From positions 1-31,304 of IMG/VR virus record IMGVR_UViG_3300037520_000961: a stretch of 31,304 nt of DNA. The stretch is one strand, 5' to 3'. The notes under the pieces are model-generated. The model saw nothing but the letters and a program-made list of their open reading frames with translations, had not been told where the DNA came from and did no database searches. How positions within the stretch are numbered: the first letter of the stretch is position 1; each line of letters opens with the position of its first letter. The position numbers and the translations under genes were made by a program. Source of the DNA: a virus. Shown here piece after piece: positions 22,759 to 29,829 of the stretch.

Positions 22759-23385
22759 CTACTTTGTTTTTTTGACACGTCCACTACGGATGTCACGTTG
22801 CCGCTCTCGCGCTCGAGCGCGTCGGCACTCGACCTCACGGCAGCACGGTCTCGCCGTGTCCCGCGGGAAGAAATCAAGCGCGGCTTGACACCACCAACAG
22901 TGCACGGCGGTTGCCTTGATGCCGGAGACGAGCTCCGCCGCACGTTGACGATCGCGGTCACGCGCGCGCCTCAGCGCCTGAGACTTGCGCCCGGCCTCAG
23001 CCTTGCGGGCCTTGTAGCAGGGCTCGGCCGAGCACCATCCGCGGCCGACGACGATGCCTTGGCCCCACAAGCGCACAGATGCCCCGCAGTACTCGCAAGG
23101 CACATAGACCGGTGTCGACCCTCGGTCGCGTGTCGAGACGTGGTCTCGAAGCGTTTTAGCGCGTCCTGGTTGCTGCGCCTTGCACTTGGCGTAGCTGTCG
23201 ACGACGACCAGCCTCCGACCGTCGCACACTTCGAGGGCCTCGCGGTCGTCGTCATCGCGGCACGCCTTGCCCGCGTCGACGCCGCACTCTGCACAGCGCC
23301 CGTAGCTGGCCCACGGGCCGCGCTCGATGATGCGGGCCGGTGACGCCTCGGCGAACTTTGTCAGAGCTTTACCTTTGGCCGTCAT
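22759..23385 (-). CDS. Protein with three zinc ribbons
   Basis: 208 residues, ATG 23385 overlapping the previous stop (ATGA). Three groups of cysteines appear: C31-x2-C34, C42, C54; C97-x2-C100, C118-x4-C123; and C163-x2-C166, C182-x4-C187 (C181 nearby). Groups two and three have the same layout and each is followed by an Arg/Lys-rich helix (CYKARKAEAGRKSQALRRAR and CRRARARERQRD), suggesting an internal duplication. It probably binds nucleic acid or acts as a structural zinc module. No catalytic motif was recognised. Group one resembles small zinc fingers of phage proteins. Confidence 0.65.
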   Translation of the reverse strand: MTAKGKALTKFAEASPARIIERGPWASYGRCAECGVDAGKACRDDDDREALEVCDGRRLVVVDSYAKCKAQQPGRAKTLRDHVSTRDRGSTPVYVPCEYCGASVRLWGQGIVVGRGWCSAEPCYKARKAEAGRKSQALRRARDRDRQRAAELVSGIKATAVHCWWCQAALDFFPRDTARPCCREVECRRARARERQRDIRSGRVKKTK

Positions 23386-23519
23386 CGCTCACGCTCGTAG
23401 AACGACGCCAACCACATCGCGTGACGTCGAGCGCGGCGACGGGCTGAGATCTCGTCGGATAGCAATGCAACACCGTAGACGACGACGGAAAGCGCGACTG
23501 TCAAGACGATGGCGGTCAT
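23382..23519 (-). CDS. Single-pass membrane micro-protein (45 aa)
   Basis: 45 residues, ATG 23519 overlapping the previous gene's stop (ATGA), stop TGA 23382-23384 overlapping the next start. Residues 3-20 (AIVLTVALSVVVYGVALL) form a likely transmembrane helix, and the basic tail RRRARRHAMWLASFYERER probably stays in the cytoplasm. The 4-base overlaps on both sides support it as a real gene. The role is unknown. Confidence 0.6.
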   Translation of the reverse strand: MTAIVLTVALSVVVYGVALLSDEISARRRARRHAMWLASFYERER

Positions 23520-23734
23520 GGCTTCACCGGTGCGTCGCCGGGGACGGTGTCGAGGGCGAGCAAGGCAATCGTGAGCGGCGCGGCGTCGATGACGCGCCAG
23601 TTTGCGGCGACGGTCTTTCTGGCGCGGTAGGCGACTTCCTCAAGCAGCCGCAGCCGCTCTTGCGCCGCCGCGAGCTGTATTCCCACCTCGAACAATTGGC
23701 GCTCTGCTTTCTCCGCTCGTTCTTTGTCCGTCAT
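23516..23734 (-). CDS. Small helical coiled-coil phage protein
   Basis: 72 residues from ATG 23734, with GGAG 8 bases before. A longer TTG start at 23770 overlaps the methyltransferase stop and is the alternative. Residues about 1-45 form a heptad-like helix (ERAEKAERQLFEVGIQLAAAQERLRLLEEV), and the rest is mixed. No known family is recognised. Its stop overlaps the membrane micro-protein start, so the genes are coupled. Confidence 0.6.
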   Translation of the reverse strand: MTDKERAEKAERQLFEVGIQLAAAQERLRLLEEVAYRARKTVAANWRVIDAAPLTIALLALDTVPGDAPVKP

Positions 23735-23766
23735 CGTCGGTGCTCCGGTTCGTGCATGGTGTCTTC

Positions 23767-24453
23767 TCAAAACATCGTTGGTGTGTAGCCTCGTTCGAGG
23801 CGTCTTCTGGCTATCTCGTAGTGCTCGGGCTTCTCCTCTGACGTGATGCAGCGACGGCCTTCCATCGCCGCAGCAAGGGCGGTGGTGCCAGAGCCGCAGA
23901 ACGGGTCCACAATGAGGTCGCCGGGGCGGCTGTAGTCGCGGACGATGGCGCGCATGAGGCCGAGGGGCTTGCAGCCTGCGATTCCGGCCCCCTTCACCGT
24001 CGGCGCTTCATAGGCACCGGGCAGACAACCCCACGTCGCCATCGTCTTGTTCCTCGGGCGCCCGACCATCATGTAGACAGCCCACGACGACGGACCATCC
24101 CCGACAAGGCGCGGGCGCTTCTGGATGATTGGTACCGGCGCGAACGTATACAGGCCAGCGTTTCGGTAGGCTGACTCCCATGCTGGGATCAGATCATGGC
24201 TCGTCATGCACGCCAGCCAGCCTCGACACCGAGGTGCCCATGCGCCAACGAATTCTACGACGGTTGTGGCAGTGAATTCTTCGTAGGCGATACTCTCGCG
24301 GGTATGCTGTCCTGTGATCGAGATGGTCGATTCAGCGCCGTCGTTGTGTCCGTCGTGAGTGGCCTTACTATACGGCGGGTCACAAATCACCGCATCGCAC
24401 GTCGTCACGTCGGCCAACACGTCTTGCCATCGGCCTAGCCTCAGATCAATCAT
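23767..24453 (-). CDS. DNA N4/N6 methyltransferase
   Basis: 228 residues, ATG 24453 overlapping the previous stop (ATGA). The DPPY catalytic motif (Asp25-Tyr28) is near the N-terminus and FCGSGTT (residues 185-191), the SAM-binding motif I, is near the C-terminus: the beta-class order of N4-cytosine and N6-adenine methyltransferases. The middle part is rather short and without a long target domain. No cognate restriction enzyme is present, so it probably protects phage DNA from host enzymes or tunes phage gene expression. The target sequence cannot be predicted. Confidence 0.87.
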   Translation of the reverse strand: MIDLRLGRWQDVLADVTTCDAVICDPPYSKATHDGHNDGAESTISITGQHTRESIAYEEFTATTVVEFVGAWAPRCRGWLACMTSHDLIPAWESAYRNAGLYTFAPVPIIQKRPRLVGDGPSSWAVYMMVGRPRNKTMATWGCLPGAYEAPTVKGAGIAGCKPLGLMRAIVRDYSRPGDLIVDPFCGSGTTALAAAMEGRRCITSEEKPEHYEIARRRLERGYTPTMF

Positions 24454-24590
24454 CGTCCACCCAGCTCGCGATAAATCGTCTGCACAAGCGCCCAGTCGCG
24501 ATCGGTGAAGCTCGACTCGGGTTTCTTGCGAGACTCGCTCACAGCGCGCTTGGCTTTGTTCCAGATGGCTTCGTCTTTTTGTCCTGGCAT
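24450..24590 (-). CDS. Conserved phage micro-protein (46 aa)
   Basis: 46 residues, ATG 24590, stop TGA 24450-24452 overlapping the methyltransferase start. The sequence MPGQKDEAIWNKAKRAVSES, then RKKPESSFTDRDWALVQTIY, then RELGGR is strongly patterned (WNKAKRAV, FTDRDWALV, IYRELGG) and resembles a short conserved family in tailed phages. The function is unknown. Overlap with the next gene supports it as real. It is too short for most gene finders. Confidence 0.7.
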   Translation of the reverse strand: MPGQKDEAIWNKAKRAVSESRKKPESSFTDRDWALVQTIYRELGGR

Positions 24591-24600
24591 TATTGGCCCC

Positions 24601-24774
24601 TTATTGGTGAAAGCTGTCTTCAAGCTCTTCTTTGATTCTCGCCAGTCGAGTCTCAGCGTCGACGACGCGATAGAGCATCTCCCTGTATGCCTCCCACGCT
24701 TTGTCTCGTTGCGCGTTTGCCTCAGCGACGAGGGCGCGCAGGCGATCCATCTCGCGCCTTTCTTTTCGTGTCAT
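24601..24774 (-). CDS. Small charged helical protein (57 aa)
   Basis: 57 residues from ATG 24774, ending TAA 24601-24603. The sequence MTRKERREMDRLRALVAEAN, then AQRDKAWEAYREMLYRVVDA, then ETRLARIKEELEDSFHQ is almost entirely charged and helical, probably one coiled coil. GGGGAGAG lies about 13 bases before the start. Ten bases separate its stop from the next start. No function can be assigned. Confidence 0.6.
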   Translation of the reverse strand: MTRKERREMDRLRALVAEANAQRDKAWEAYREMLYRVVDAETRLARIKEELEDSFHQ

Positions 24775-24776
24775 CG

Positions 24777-24947
24777 TCACGGTTTCTCTCCCCTTGCTTT
24801 GGCGATGGCGAGCTCAACCTCGAGCACCCTCACACGTTCAAGCGCCTCGTTGCGCTCATCCTGCATGCGATGCCACACCGATGTAGGCACCACGACGACG
24901 TTGACGGTGTCGTCGAGGATGCCGAGGATACGGAACAGAAAGCTCAT
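24777..24947 (-). CDS. Small protein with hydrophobic N-terminus and helix (56 aa)
   Basis: 56 residues, ATG 24947 overlapping the nuclease stop (ATGA). A longer frame start at 25016 lies inside the nuclease gene and is not used. The N-terminus MSFLFRILGILDDTVNVVVVPTS is hydrophobic and may lie in or on the membrane. The rest, WHRMQDERNEALERVRVLEVELAIAKARGE, is a charged coiled coil. The family is unknown. Confidence 0.58.
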   Translation of the reverse strand: MSFLFRILGILDDTVNVVVVPTSVWHRMQDERNEALERVRVLEVELAIAKARGEKP

Positions 24948-25279
24948 CGGGTCACCGCTATGAGTTTTTGGACTGCGTCTACTGCCTGTTGTTTTCCTTT
25001 GGCGACGACGACGCAATCACCGAGGCCGCGCAAGTACTCATGCCAATCTTTCTGCTCTTTGCTGACAGTCCCGCCGTCGGCTCGCTTGAACTCGATCCAC
25101 AGCCGCAAGGCCGGAACATGGAGGTCAGGCACGCCGCGCGTAACGCCCTCCGCTTTGAGTCTGGCGCCTTGGCTGGCTCCACGGTGGCCACCGTTGGGGA
25201 TCGCGTAAACGCGCACGCTTGGGTGCGTCTGGCGCAGCCATTGAACGAACTCGCGTTGCTCTTCGTGCTCGGTCTTCAA
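24944..25279 (-). CDS. VRR-NUC domain nuclease
   Basis: 111 residues from TTG 25279, which overlaps the previous stop (TTGA) and has GAGG 7 bases before. An ATG at 25309 would add ten residues but has no ribosome site and more overlap. The VRR-NUC pattern is visible in order: EHEEQREFVQWLR, VYAIPNGGHRG (Asn-Gly-Gly), the GVPDLHVP motif with Asp, LWIEFKRADGG with the Glu-x-Lys pair, then SKEQKDWHEYLRGLGDCVVV. These residues form the metal-dependent active site of this PD-(D/E)XK subgroup. It may cut recombination intermediates or be a Holliday-junction-type nuclease in phages. Function in this operon is inferred. Confidence 0.82.
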   Translation of the reverse strand: MKTEHEEQREFVQWLRQTHPSVRVYAIPNGGHRGASQGARLKAEGVTRGVPDLHVPALRLWIEFKRADGGTVSKEQKDWHEYLRGLGDCVVVAKGKQQAVDAVQKLIAVTR

Positions 25280-25473
25280 AACGGGACCTCGTCTTTCCAG
25301 TCGGGGCATGCGTTGGGCGTTTCGGCGAAGTCGTCGGGTGGCTTCTCATCATGAACGCGGCATGCGTTGGTGTATCCGTCGAGGTGGTAACAGTTGAAGC
25401 ACACACGTGGCATGCGCTCGCGTAGCGCCTTGCACTCGTCGTCCCACACTTGCAGGGCCTTTGGTCGGTTCAT
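25276..25473 (-). CDS. Small zinc-binding protein (65 aa)
   Basis: 65 residues from ATG 25473, which overlaps the helicase stop (ATGA); a start at 25479 is possible but less fitting. The CFNCYHLDGYTNACRVHDEKPPDDF segment with C-x2-C, then Cys and His, then a NACPDW end suggests one zinc finger with four to five ligands. The same general pattern appears in small phage proteins with unknown roles. It lies between the helicase and the nuclease. Confidence 0.65.
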   Translation of the reverse strand: MNRPKALQVWDDECKALRERMPRVCFNCYHLDGYTNACRVHDEKPPDDFAETPNACPDWKDEVPF

Positions 25474-27107
25474 GCCCACGTCCTTCTCGTGATTGTGTTG
25501 AATTTTCCTTCGGTCGTGTACCGAATTTCAACCGGGTGTGGAGCGGCGTTGAAGGCCGCAGCCACGGCGTCAATATCGTTGTTTGCGATCAGGTCTGGCG
25601 GCAGATGGCTTGCCACCTTCTGCGCCATTTTGATCACGGTTGTCCATGCTTTTTGTCCTGCGTATCCGTCGTGGAGCACCGTCAGATATTCCGTGACAGG
25701 GTGGTCGCTGAGGCATCCGTAGTAGGTCACTGTCAGCATGTCTTTTCCCGAGCGGCTGGCGACCTTGCGCCATGTCCACTCGGTGACCTCGAGGACTTTT
25801 ACGTCGTCTGGGTTGATGCCAAAGACCATGTCAACTTCCTCGAGCTGTGGAGCCTCAGGCGGCGGTGGCGCAGCACGGGGAAACTCAAAGCCGCAAGCCG
25901 GGCAGGTCATGATGTGGATCGGGACAAGCTCGGCGCACTCGCACGATTCGCCGCCACGGATCACGGTGTTTGGGCACACCTTGACCGGCACTTCACCGTC
26001 TTTTCCAGGCCCCTTCACCCTCGGCGCCGTGATGGGTCCATGCTGTGCCACGAGACCGGCAAAATCGAGGACAAGACAGTCGGTCTTGCCTTCGGCCTTG
26101 CGGAGGCCGCGTCCGCTCATTTGCATGTAGAGGGAAACGGACATCGTAGGACGAAGGAACGCGATGAAGTCGACACCCGGCGCATCAAATCCCGTCGTCA
26201 GCACGTTGGCATTTGTGATCGCCGTGACCTTGCCATTCTTGAAATCGGCGATGATTTTCTCTCGCTCGCTCTTTGGTGTGTCGCCGGTGATGCACTCGGT
26301 GACGACGCCACGAGCCCGCAACGCGTCTAGCATGCGTTCGGCGTGGCGGACACCAACACAAAACACCAACCACGACTTGCGGCCCGTCGCATTGGCCATG
26401 ATTTCGTCGGCGACGATCGCGTTTTGTGCGTCGGTGTCGACGAGGTCTTGCAGCTCAGATTCAATGAACTCTCCGCCGCGCTTGTGCAGACCCGACGTGT
26501 CAAACTTCTTTTTGGTCGCGCGACATCGTAGTGGCGAAAGGAAGTCGCGAGATAGCAACTCCTCGACGCTGACAGGCTCCACGAGGCCATCGAATAGTGC
26601 GGGCTTGTCGGTGATGTATCCGTGGCCGAGACGGTAAGGCGTAGCCGTCAACCCGATCACACGCATGTGCTGGTTGTTTTTGGTCAACTCACCAATAAAT
26701 CGCCTATAGCTACCTTCGTCGTCGTGGTTGACGAGGTGGCACTCGTCGATGATGCATAGGTCGACGTGGCCGACGTCGGCGGCGCGGTTGCGGATCGACT
26801 GGATGCCGGCAAACGTGATCGGCTCACCGAGGTCACGACGACGCATGCCGGCGTGGTAAACCCCAAGCGGCGCCGCCGGCCAGACAGCGCGCATGCGCTC
26901 GGCGTTCTGCTCGATGATTTCTTTGACGTGTGAGAGCATGAGGATGCGTGTTTCTGGCCACTCTGTCAGCGCTTCTCGACACAGGGTGGCAACCACGACG
27001 CTCTTGCCGGCACCCGTCGGAAGGACGAGGCACGGATGGCCAGTGTTGCTCCGCATCCATTCCATGAGCTCGTCAATGGCGCGGCGCTGATAGTCCCTGA
27101 TCTTCAC
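25470..27107 (-). CDS. RadD-like superfamily 2 helicase
   Basis: 545 residues, GTG 27107 overlapping the previous stop (GTGA). Motifs in order: the Q-like MKIRDYQRRAID, Walker A PTGAGKS (30-36), DECH box (121-124), TATP (154-157), a TTGFDAPGVDFI segment (304-315), motif VI QMSGRGLRK (329-337), then a Cys group (378, 389, 391, 402, 405) that probably binds zinc as in RadD. RadD-type enzymes remodel recombination intermediates. The last 130 residues look like an extra domain of unknown function. Being in an operon with annealing and nuclease genes, it probably acts in phage recombination or replication. Confidence 0.88.
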   Translation of the reverse strand: MKIRDYQRRAIDELMEWMRSNTGHPCLVLPTGAGKSVVVATLCREALTEWPETRILMLSHVKEIIEQNAERMRAVWPAAPLGVYHAGMRRRDLGEPITFAGIQSIRNRAADVGHVDLCIIDECHLVNHDDEGSYRRFIGELTKNNQHMRVIGLTATPYRLGHGYITDKPALFDGLVEPVSVEELLSRDFLSPLRCRATKKKFDTSGLHKRGGEFIESELQDLVDTDAQNAIVADEIMANATGRKSWLVFCVGVRHAERMLDALRARGVVTECITGDTPKSEREKIIADFKNGKVTAITNANVLTTGFDAPGVDFIAFLRPTMSVSLYMQMSGRGLRKAEGKTDCLVLDFAGLVAQHGPITAPRVKGPGKDGEVPVKVCPNTVIRGGESCECAELVPIHIMTCPACGFEFPRAAPPPPEAPQLEEVDMVFGINPDDVKVLEVTEWTWRKVASRSGKDMLTVTYYGCLSDHPVTEYLTVLHDGYAGQKAWTTVIKMAQKVASHLPPDLIANNDIDAVAAAFNAAPHPVEIRYTTEGKFNTITRRTWA

Positions 27108-27946
27108 GGCTTCACCATGTGGTCGTGCGCCTCATAGTCGGTGCAGCCCATCCGCTGGTTGGCGACGGGGATCGGCTCGTAGTCGTGGCGTTCACAACGC
27201 CATGTGCCGTCTTCCTTCGCCGTCGAGTGTGCACACGTTCGGCAAGAGCGAGGCACGTCTCGTGTCGTCGGCGAGTGGCAGAACGAATGAGCCGCGCAAG
27301 GCTTGCACTGGTACCACGACGGGTCATGTGACAGCGGCGGCGGCATCTCGTCGACGATGGCAAGGCGCTTTCCTCGGGCGATCGCCTTCTCGGCGACGTC
27401 GCGGTCGTAGCGCACCCGCTCGGTGTAAATGCGGTCGTCGTCCTTGCACACGGCGAGATAGAGCGCCCGGTCGATGCCGAGGCCGTGCATGTAGCATTGC
27501 ATCTGGATGAAGTGGCGCGGCTTGGACTTTTCGACGCCATGCTTCTCGAGGTCGGCAAAGCTCTTGAGACTGTGGGTTTTAAATTCAGCAACGTGCGGTT
27601 TTTTCGGCGCCTCGGGAACGCCAGACCGGATCACGGCGTCGATGCTCCCCGACACATGACACCCAAAGTCGACGCGTTGTTGCTCGCCTTCGTCGATGAC
27701 ACACCCGATCGCCCGCAGGTCGCCGAGGATTACGGCTTCTTCGCGATGGCCTCGACGGAACAGACGCAGCATGCGCCCGCTGAACGATTCAGGGACAGCC
27801 CAGCGAAACTTGAGCCACAACCAGCGGTCACACTCGGCTCCAAGCTCGCTACAGCCCATATGGGCTCGTGGAGCTTCCTGGCGGGCCTCGTGGTGGGCGT
27901 CGATTGCAGACGCTGTCAGGCTTCGCGGTGGAGGGATGGGGGCCAT
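27104..27946 (-). CDS. Cas4-like Fe-S PD-(D/E)XK exonuclease
   Basis: 280 residues from ATG 27946. Residues 67-70 (HREE), Asp103 (GSIDAV), Glu121-x-Lys123 (AEFKTH) and Gln148/150 (QMQCYMH) are the expected nuclease motifs. Cys32 or Cys39 near the N-terminus and C214-x2-C217-x5-C223 match the four-cysteine [4Fe-4S] arrangement of Cas4 and AddB enzymes. A second cysteine group (235, 238, 251, 268) looks like an added zinc finger. Such enzymes digest DNA ends to give single strands for the annealing proteins nearby. The start is 15-25 bases after a terminator-like hairpin. Confidence 0.83.
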   Translation of the reverse strand: MAPIPPPRSLTASAIDAHHEARQEAPRAHMGCSELGAECDRWLWLKFRWAVPESFSGRMLRLFRRGHREEAVILGDLRAIGCVIDEGEQQRVDFGCHVSGSIDAVIRSGVPEAPKKPHVAEFKTHSLKSFADLEKHGVEKSKPRHFIQMQCYMHGLGIDRALYLAVCKDDDRIYTERVRYDRDVAEKAIARGKRLAIVDEMPPPLSHDPSWYQCKPCAAHSFCHSPTTRDVPRSCRTCAHSTAKEDGTWRCERHDYEPIPVANQRMGCTDYEAHDHMVKP

Positions 27947-27961
27947 TGTGGGTCACCAGAG

Positions 27962-27984
27962 AAAAGGGGGCCACGGGCGCCCCC
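27962..27984 (-). terminator. Terminator-like hairpin within the leftward operon
   Basis: On the minus strand GGGGGC pairs with GCCCCC around a 7-base loop, followed by TTTTC. It lies between the 66-residue gene and the nuclease gene, ending 15-20 bases before the nuclease ATG. It may lower or regulate transcription of everything downstream, acting as an attenuator. Confidence 0.65.
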
Positions 27985-27992
27985 TGGTTGTT

Positions 27993-28193
27993 TCACCGAT
28001 TCCACTTGTCGTGGTTCACGGTGATCATTGGCATGCCGTCGGGCTGACAGATCACAACGTTCACCGCCGTGCCGTTATGGTCCGACGGGAACGCGCGGGC
28101 GATCTGCACCAGCGCCTTGCTGATCTGTTCGTTGGATTCCACCAACCGCCGCAGAAGGACTTCTACCTCCGTCTCGTTGCTGGGCCCGCTCAC
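27993..28193 (-). CDS. Small protein of unknown function (66 aa)
   Basis: 66 residues from GTG 28193, which overlaps the DUF669 stop (GTGA); an ATG at 28205 would add four residues inside the previous gene. The N-terminal half is a helix (ETEVEVLLRRLVESNEQISKALVQIARAF), and the second half is a beta-like stretch (GTAVNVVICQPDGMPMITVNHDKW). The layout suggests an oligomeric scaffold but no family is recognised. It is the last gene before the terminator-like hairpin. Confidence 0.6.
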   Translation of the reverse strand: MSGPSNETEVEVLLRRLVESNEQISKALVQIARAFPSDHNGTAVNVVICQPDGMPMITVNHDKWNR

Positions 28194-28666
28194 TTCTTCC
28201 CCCAAGGCGGCGTCTTCGCCGCAGCAGCAGAGGTAGCTGGCGTCGTAGTCGGTGCAGCAGCAGCACCGCTGGCCGACTTGTACGCCTTCACCTCGTTTTG
28301 CGTTCCGTACTGCTCGGACTCTTTGATCGTGACCTTCACCGAAACCGAGCGACCAACCAGCTGATCGGTATCCTCGAGGCGCGGCAATCCGACGGCGCGC
28401 ATAAGCTCTCCGAGCTGCTGCGCACCGATTTCCTCAGCCTTCGGGTTCGGGTTGCGCAGGTTGATGTTTGAAAACAGCACCCGCCCCTGGTGCGACGGCC
28501 CCGTGACGTCGAGGCGCATCTTGATGTAGCTGCCGGTCCCAGCCTGAGTCTTCTTGATGTCCGCTTCCGAAATCGTCGCGGCGTACCAGCCAGCGGGCAG
28601 CGGCTCGAAGTTTCGGTCACTCTTTGGCAAATCGTCTGCAACGTAAGTCTGATCAAGTCTCGCCAT
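28190..28666 (-). CDS. DUF669 family, putative single-strand DNA-binding protein
   Basis: 158 residues, ATG 28666 with AAGGA before it, 3 bases after the previous stop. The sequence FEPLPAGWYAATISEADIKKTQAGTGSYIKMRLDVTGP, then GRVLFSNINLRNPNPKAEEIGAQQLGELMRAVGL, is the DUF669 pattern. This family is usually encoded next to phage recombinases and is thought to bind single-stranded DNA. The C-terminus is an Ala/Thr/Pro-rich linker ending PPWGKK. Here it lies near Sak4, which agrees with this role. Confidence 0.85.
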   Translation of the reverse strand: MARLDQTYVADDLPKSDRNFEPLPAGWYAATISEADIKKTQAGTGSYIKMRLDVTGPSHQGRVLFSNINLRNPNPKAEEIGAQQLGELMRAVGLPRLEDTDQLVGRSVSVKVTIKESEQYGTQNEVKAYKSASGAAAAPTTTPATSAAAAKTPPWGKK

Positions 28667-28669
28667 GGC

Positions 28670-29050
28670 TCATCCTTCTTTCTTTGCAATGCTGAAGCTG
28701 GGTCGGCCCGGCTTCGTGGTGATTGCCCCGGTCAGTGGCTTGGTGATGCTCTCGTCGGCGCGCTCCCACGCCTTCGCGTTGATCTCTGCTTTCCAGCGGA
28801 ACAGGGCCGACAGGTGATCGGTCAACCCCGCCTCGCGGGCAAGGTCTTGTAGGGCGTCGGTGTCGACCTTGCGATCGATACGCCCAACGATCTTGATCTC
28901 GACGTCGTCGAAGTCGCGCCGCATGGTGCCGTCAAGGTCGGCGGGCACCTTGAGGGCTGCGGCGATCTGGTCCTCGAGGTCGCGACGGCGCTCCTGCGCT
29001 GCGCGCTCCGCTTCCTTGGCTTCCATCCAGGCGGTGAGGAGATCGATCAC
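28670..29050 (-). CDS. Conserved protein of the phage recombination cassette
   Basis: 126 residues from GTG 29050, overlapping the ATPase stop (GTGA). The sequence has a helical N-terminus (LLTAWMEAKEAERAAQERRRDLEDQIAAAL), then GTMRRDFDDVEIKIVGRIDRKVD, DHLSALFRWKAEINAKAWERAD and the ending TTKPGRPSFSI. This protein type is regularly encoded between a Sak4-like ATPase and DUF669 in phages (possibly DUF7173). It has no known catalytic motif. It may assist recombinase loading. The family recognition is from pattern memory, the function is unknown. Confidence 0.68.
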   Translation of the reverse strand: MIDLLTAWMEAKEAERAAQERRRDLEDQIAAALKVPADLDGTMRRDFDDVEIKIVGRIDRKVDTDALQDLAREAGLTDHLSALFRWKAEINAKAWERADESITKPLTGAITTKPGRPSFSIAKKEG

Positions 29051-29730
29051 TTTGCACCGCCGATCTTCCCGATCAGGGCCTTCAGGTCATACGGCTCCCA
29101 CATGTCGAGGCGGCCGCTGCGATCTTTCGCGTGCCAGACGCCGTCGTCCTGGCATTGAAAAACACGCTCAACCGTCTCACCAGTGCGATGGACGCGGACG
29201 ACAAGGACCTCGTCGAAGTAGTAGGGCAGGTCCGCCGTCAATTTCTTTCCAGGCATGCTGGCGACGTAGCGGAGCTCGCCCATCTCGGTTGCGCCCTTTT
29301 CGACCTTCGCCGTCATGACGACGTGGCGGTTTGGAAGGTCGCGAAAGGCGCGGATGATGCCCGCCATCTTGTCCTGCATCTCGCCATAGGCTGCTCGTGG
29401 GTCCTTGGCGCCCTTGCCGCCCTTGCGCTCGGCGGCAAGGACAACCTCGGCAATCTCAGACAGCGAATCGACTCCGACGGCGTTGAACTGGCGGGCCTCG
29501 GCGGACTCAGTCAGCCACGCATAAGCCTCGTACAGATCGTCGATGCCGTTGATCGTAATGTAGGGTTTGTCGCTGTCGCGAATCGACAGCAGCCCCTCTT
29601 CGGCGGACAGGATGACAATGTCGTCCAGCTGGGCAAGCGCCCGCGTTTTACCGGCGCCAGACTCACCGGGCACCAAAACCTTCACAAATGGCGCAGACAA
29701 CGCGCCGGTTCTGCGTAACGAAATGGCCAT
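29047..29730 (-). CDS. Sak4-like RecA-fold ATPase / annealing protein
   Basis: 227 residues, ATG 29730 with AAGGAGG before it. It has the Walker A motif GESGAGKT (22-29), the Walker B region FNAVGVDSLSE with Asp88, and AEEGLLSIRD (residues 43-52) as in the AAA_24 phage nucleotide-binding family that includes Sak4. Sak4 enzymes promote single-strand annealing with a partner SSB; here DUF669 may be that partner. It is the first gene of the leftward operon and is read from the divergent promoter region. The ATPase fold is sure, the annealing role is by analogy. Confidence 0.83.
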   Translation of the reverse strand: MAISLRRTGALSAPFVKVLVPGESGAGKTRALAQLDDIVILSAEEGLLSIRDSDKPYITINGIDDLYEAYAWLTESAEARQFNAVGVDSLSEIAEVVLAAERKGGKGAKDPRAAYGEMQDKMAGIIRAFRDLPNRHVVMTAKVEKGATEMGELRYVASMPGKKLTADLPYYFDEVLVVRVHRTGETVERVFQCQDDGVWHAKDRSGRLDMWEPYDLKALIGKIGGAK

Positions 29731-29773
29731 GCGGCCCTCCTTGATGGCGCGGTCCGATCATCGGGTTGCGCCG

Positions 29774-29802
29774 TTGCATATGGACACTACAGGCACCATA
29801 TG
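29774..29802 (+). promoter_or_regulatory. Rightward early promoter candidate
   Basis: TTGCAT (29774-29779) and CATATG (29797-29802) are separated by 17 bases and lie 27 bases before the Cro-like gene ATG. The -10 match is partial. It overlaps the leftward promoter and the inverted repeat, so the two directions are likely linked. Confidence 0.55.
29777..29802. promoter_or_regulatory. Inverted-repeat operator in divergent promoter region
   Basis: CATATGG (29777-29783) and CCATATG (29796-29802) form a perfect 7-base inverted repeat with 12 bases between. Both arms overlap the predicted promoter elements of the two directions. It is the likely binding site of a repressor, possibly the Cro-like protein encoded next to it. 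Confidence 0.6.
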
Positions 29803-29812
29803 GGACAGTCAA
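29784..29812 (-). promoter_or_regulatory. Leftward early promoter candidate
   Basis: On the minus strand TTGACT (29812-29807) and TAGTGT (29789-29784) are spaced by 17 bases, a good sigma70-type match (TTGAC, TA---T). Transcription would run through the Sak4 gene start at 29730. The -10 lies between the operator arms. Confidence 0.65.
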
Positions 29813-29829
29813 GCACGAACGGAGGCACG

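Noticed and set aside
22471-23343. Plus-strand ORF of 290 residues opposite the zinc-ribbon gene
   Set aside because: The minus strand has ordered cysteine groups and overlapping starts; the plus frame is a shadow.
25407-26330. Plus-strand ORF of 307 residues opposite the helicase gene
   Set aside because: The minus strand has all helicase motifs in order.
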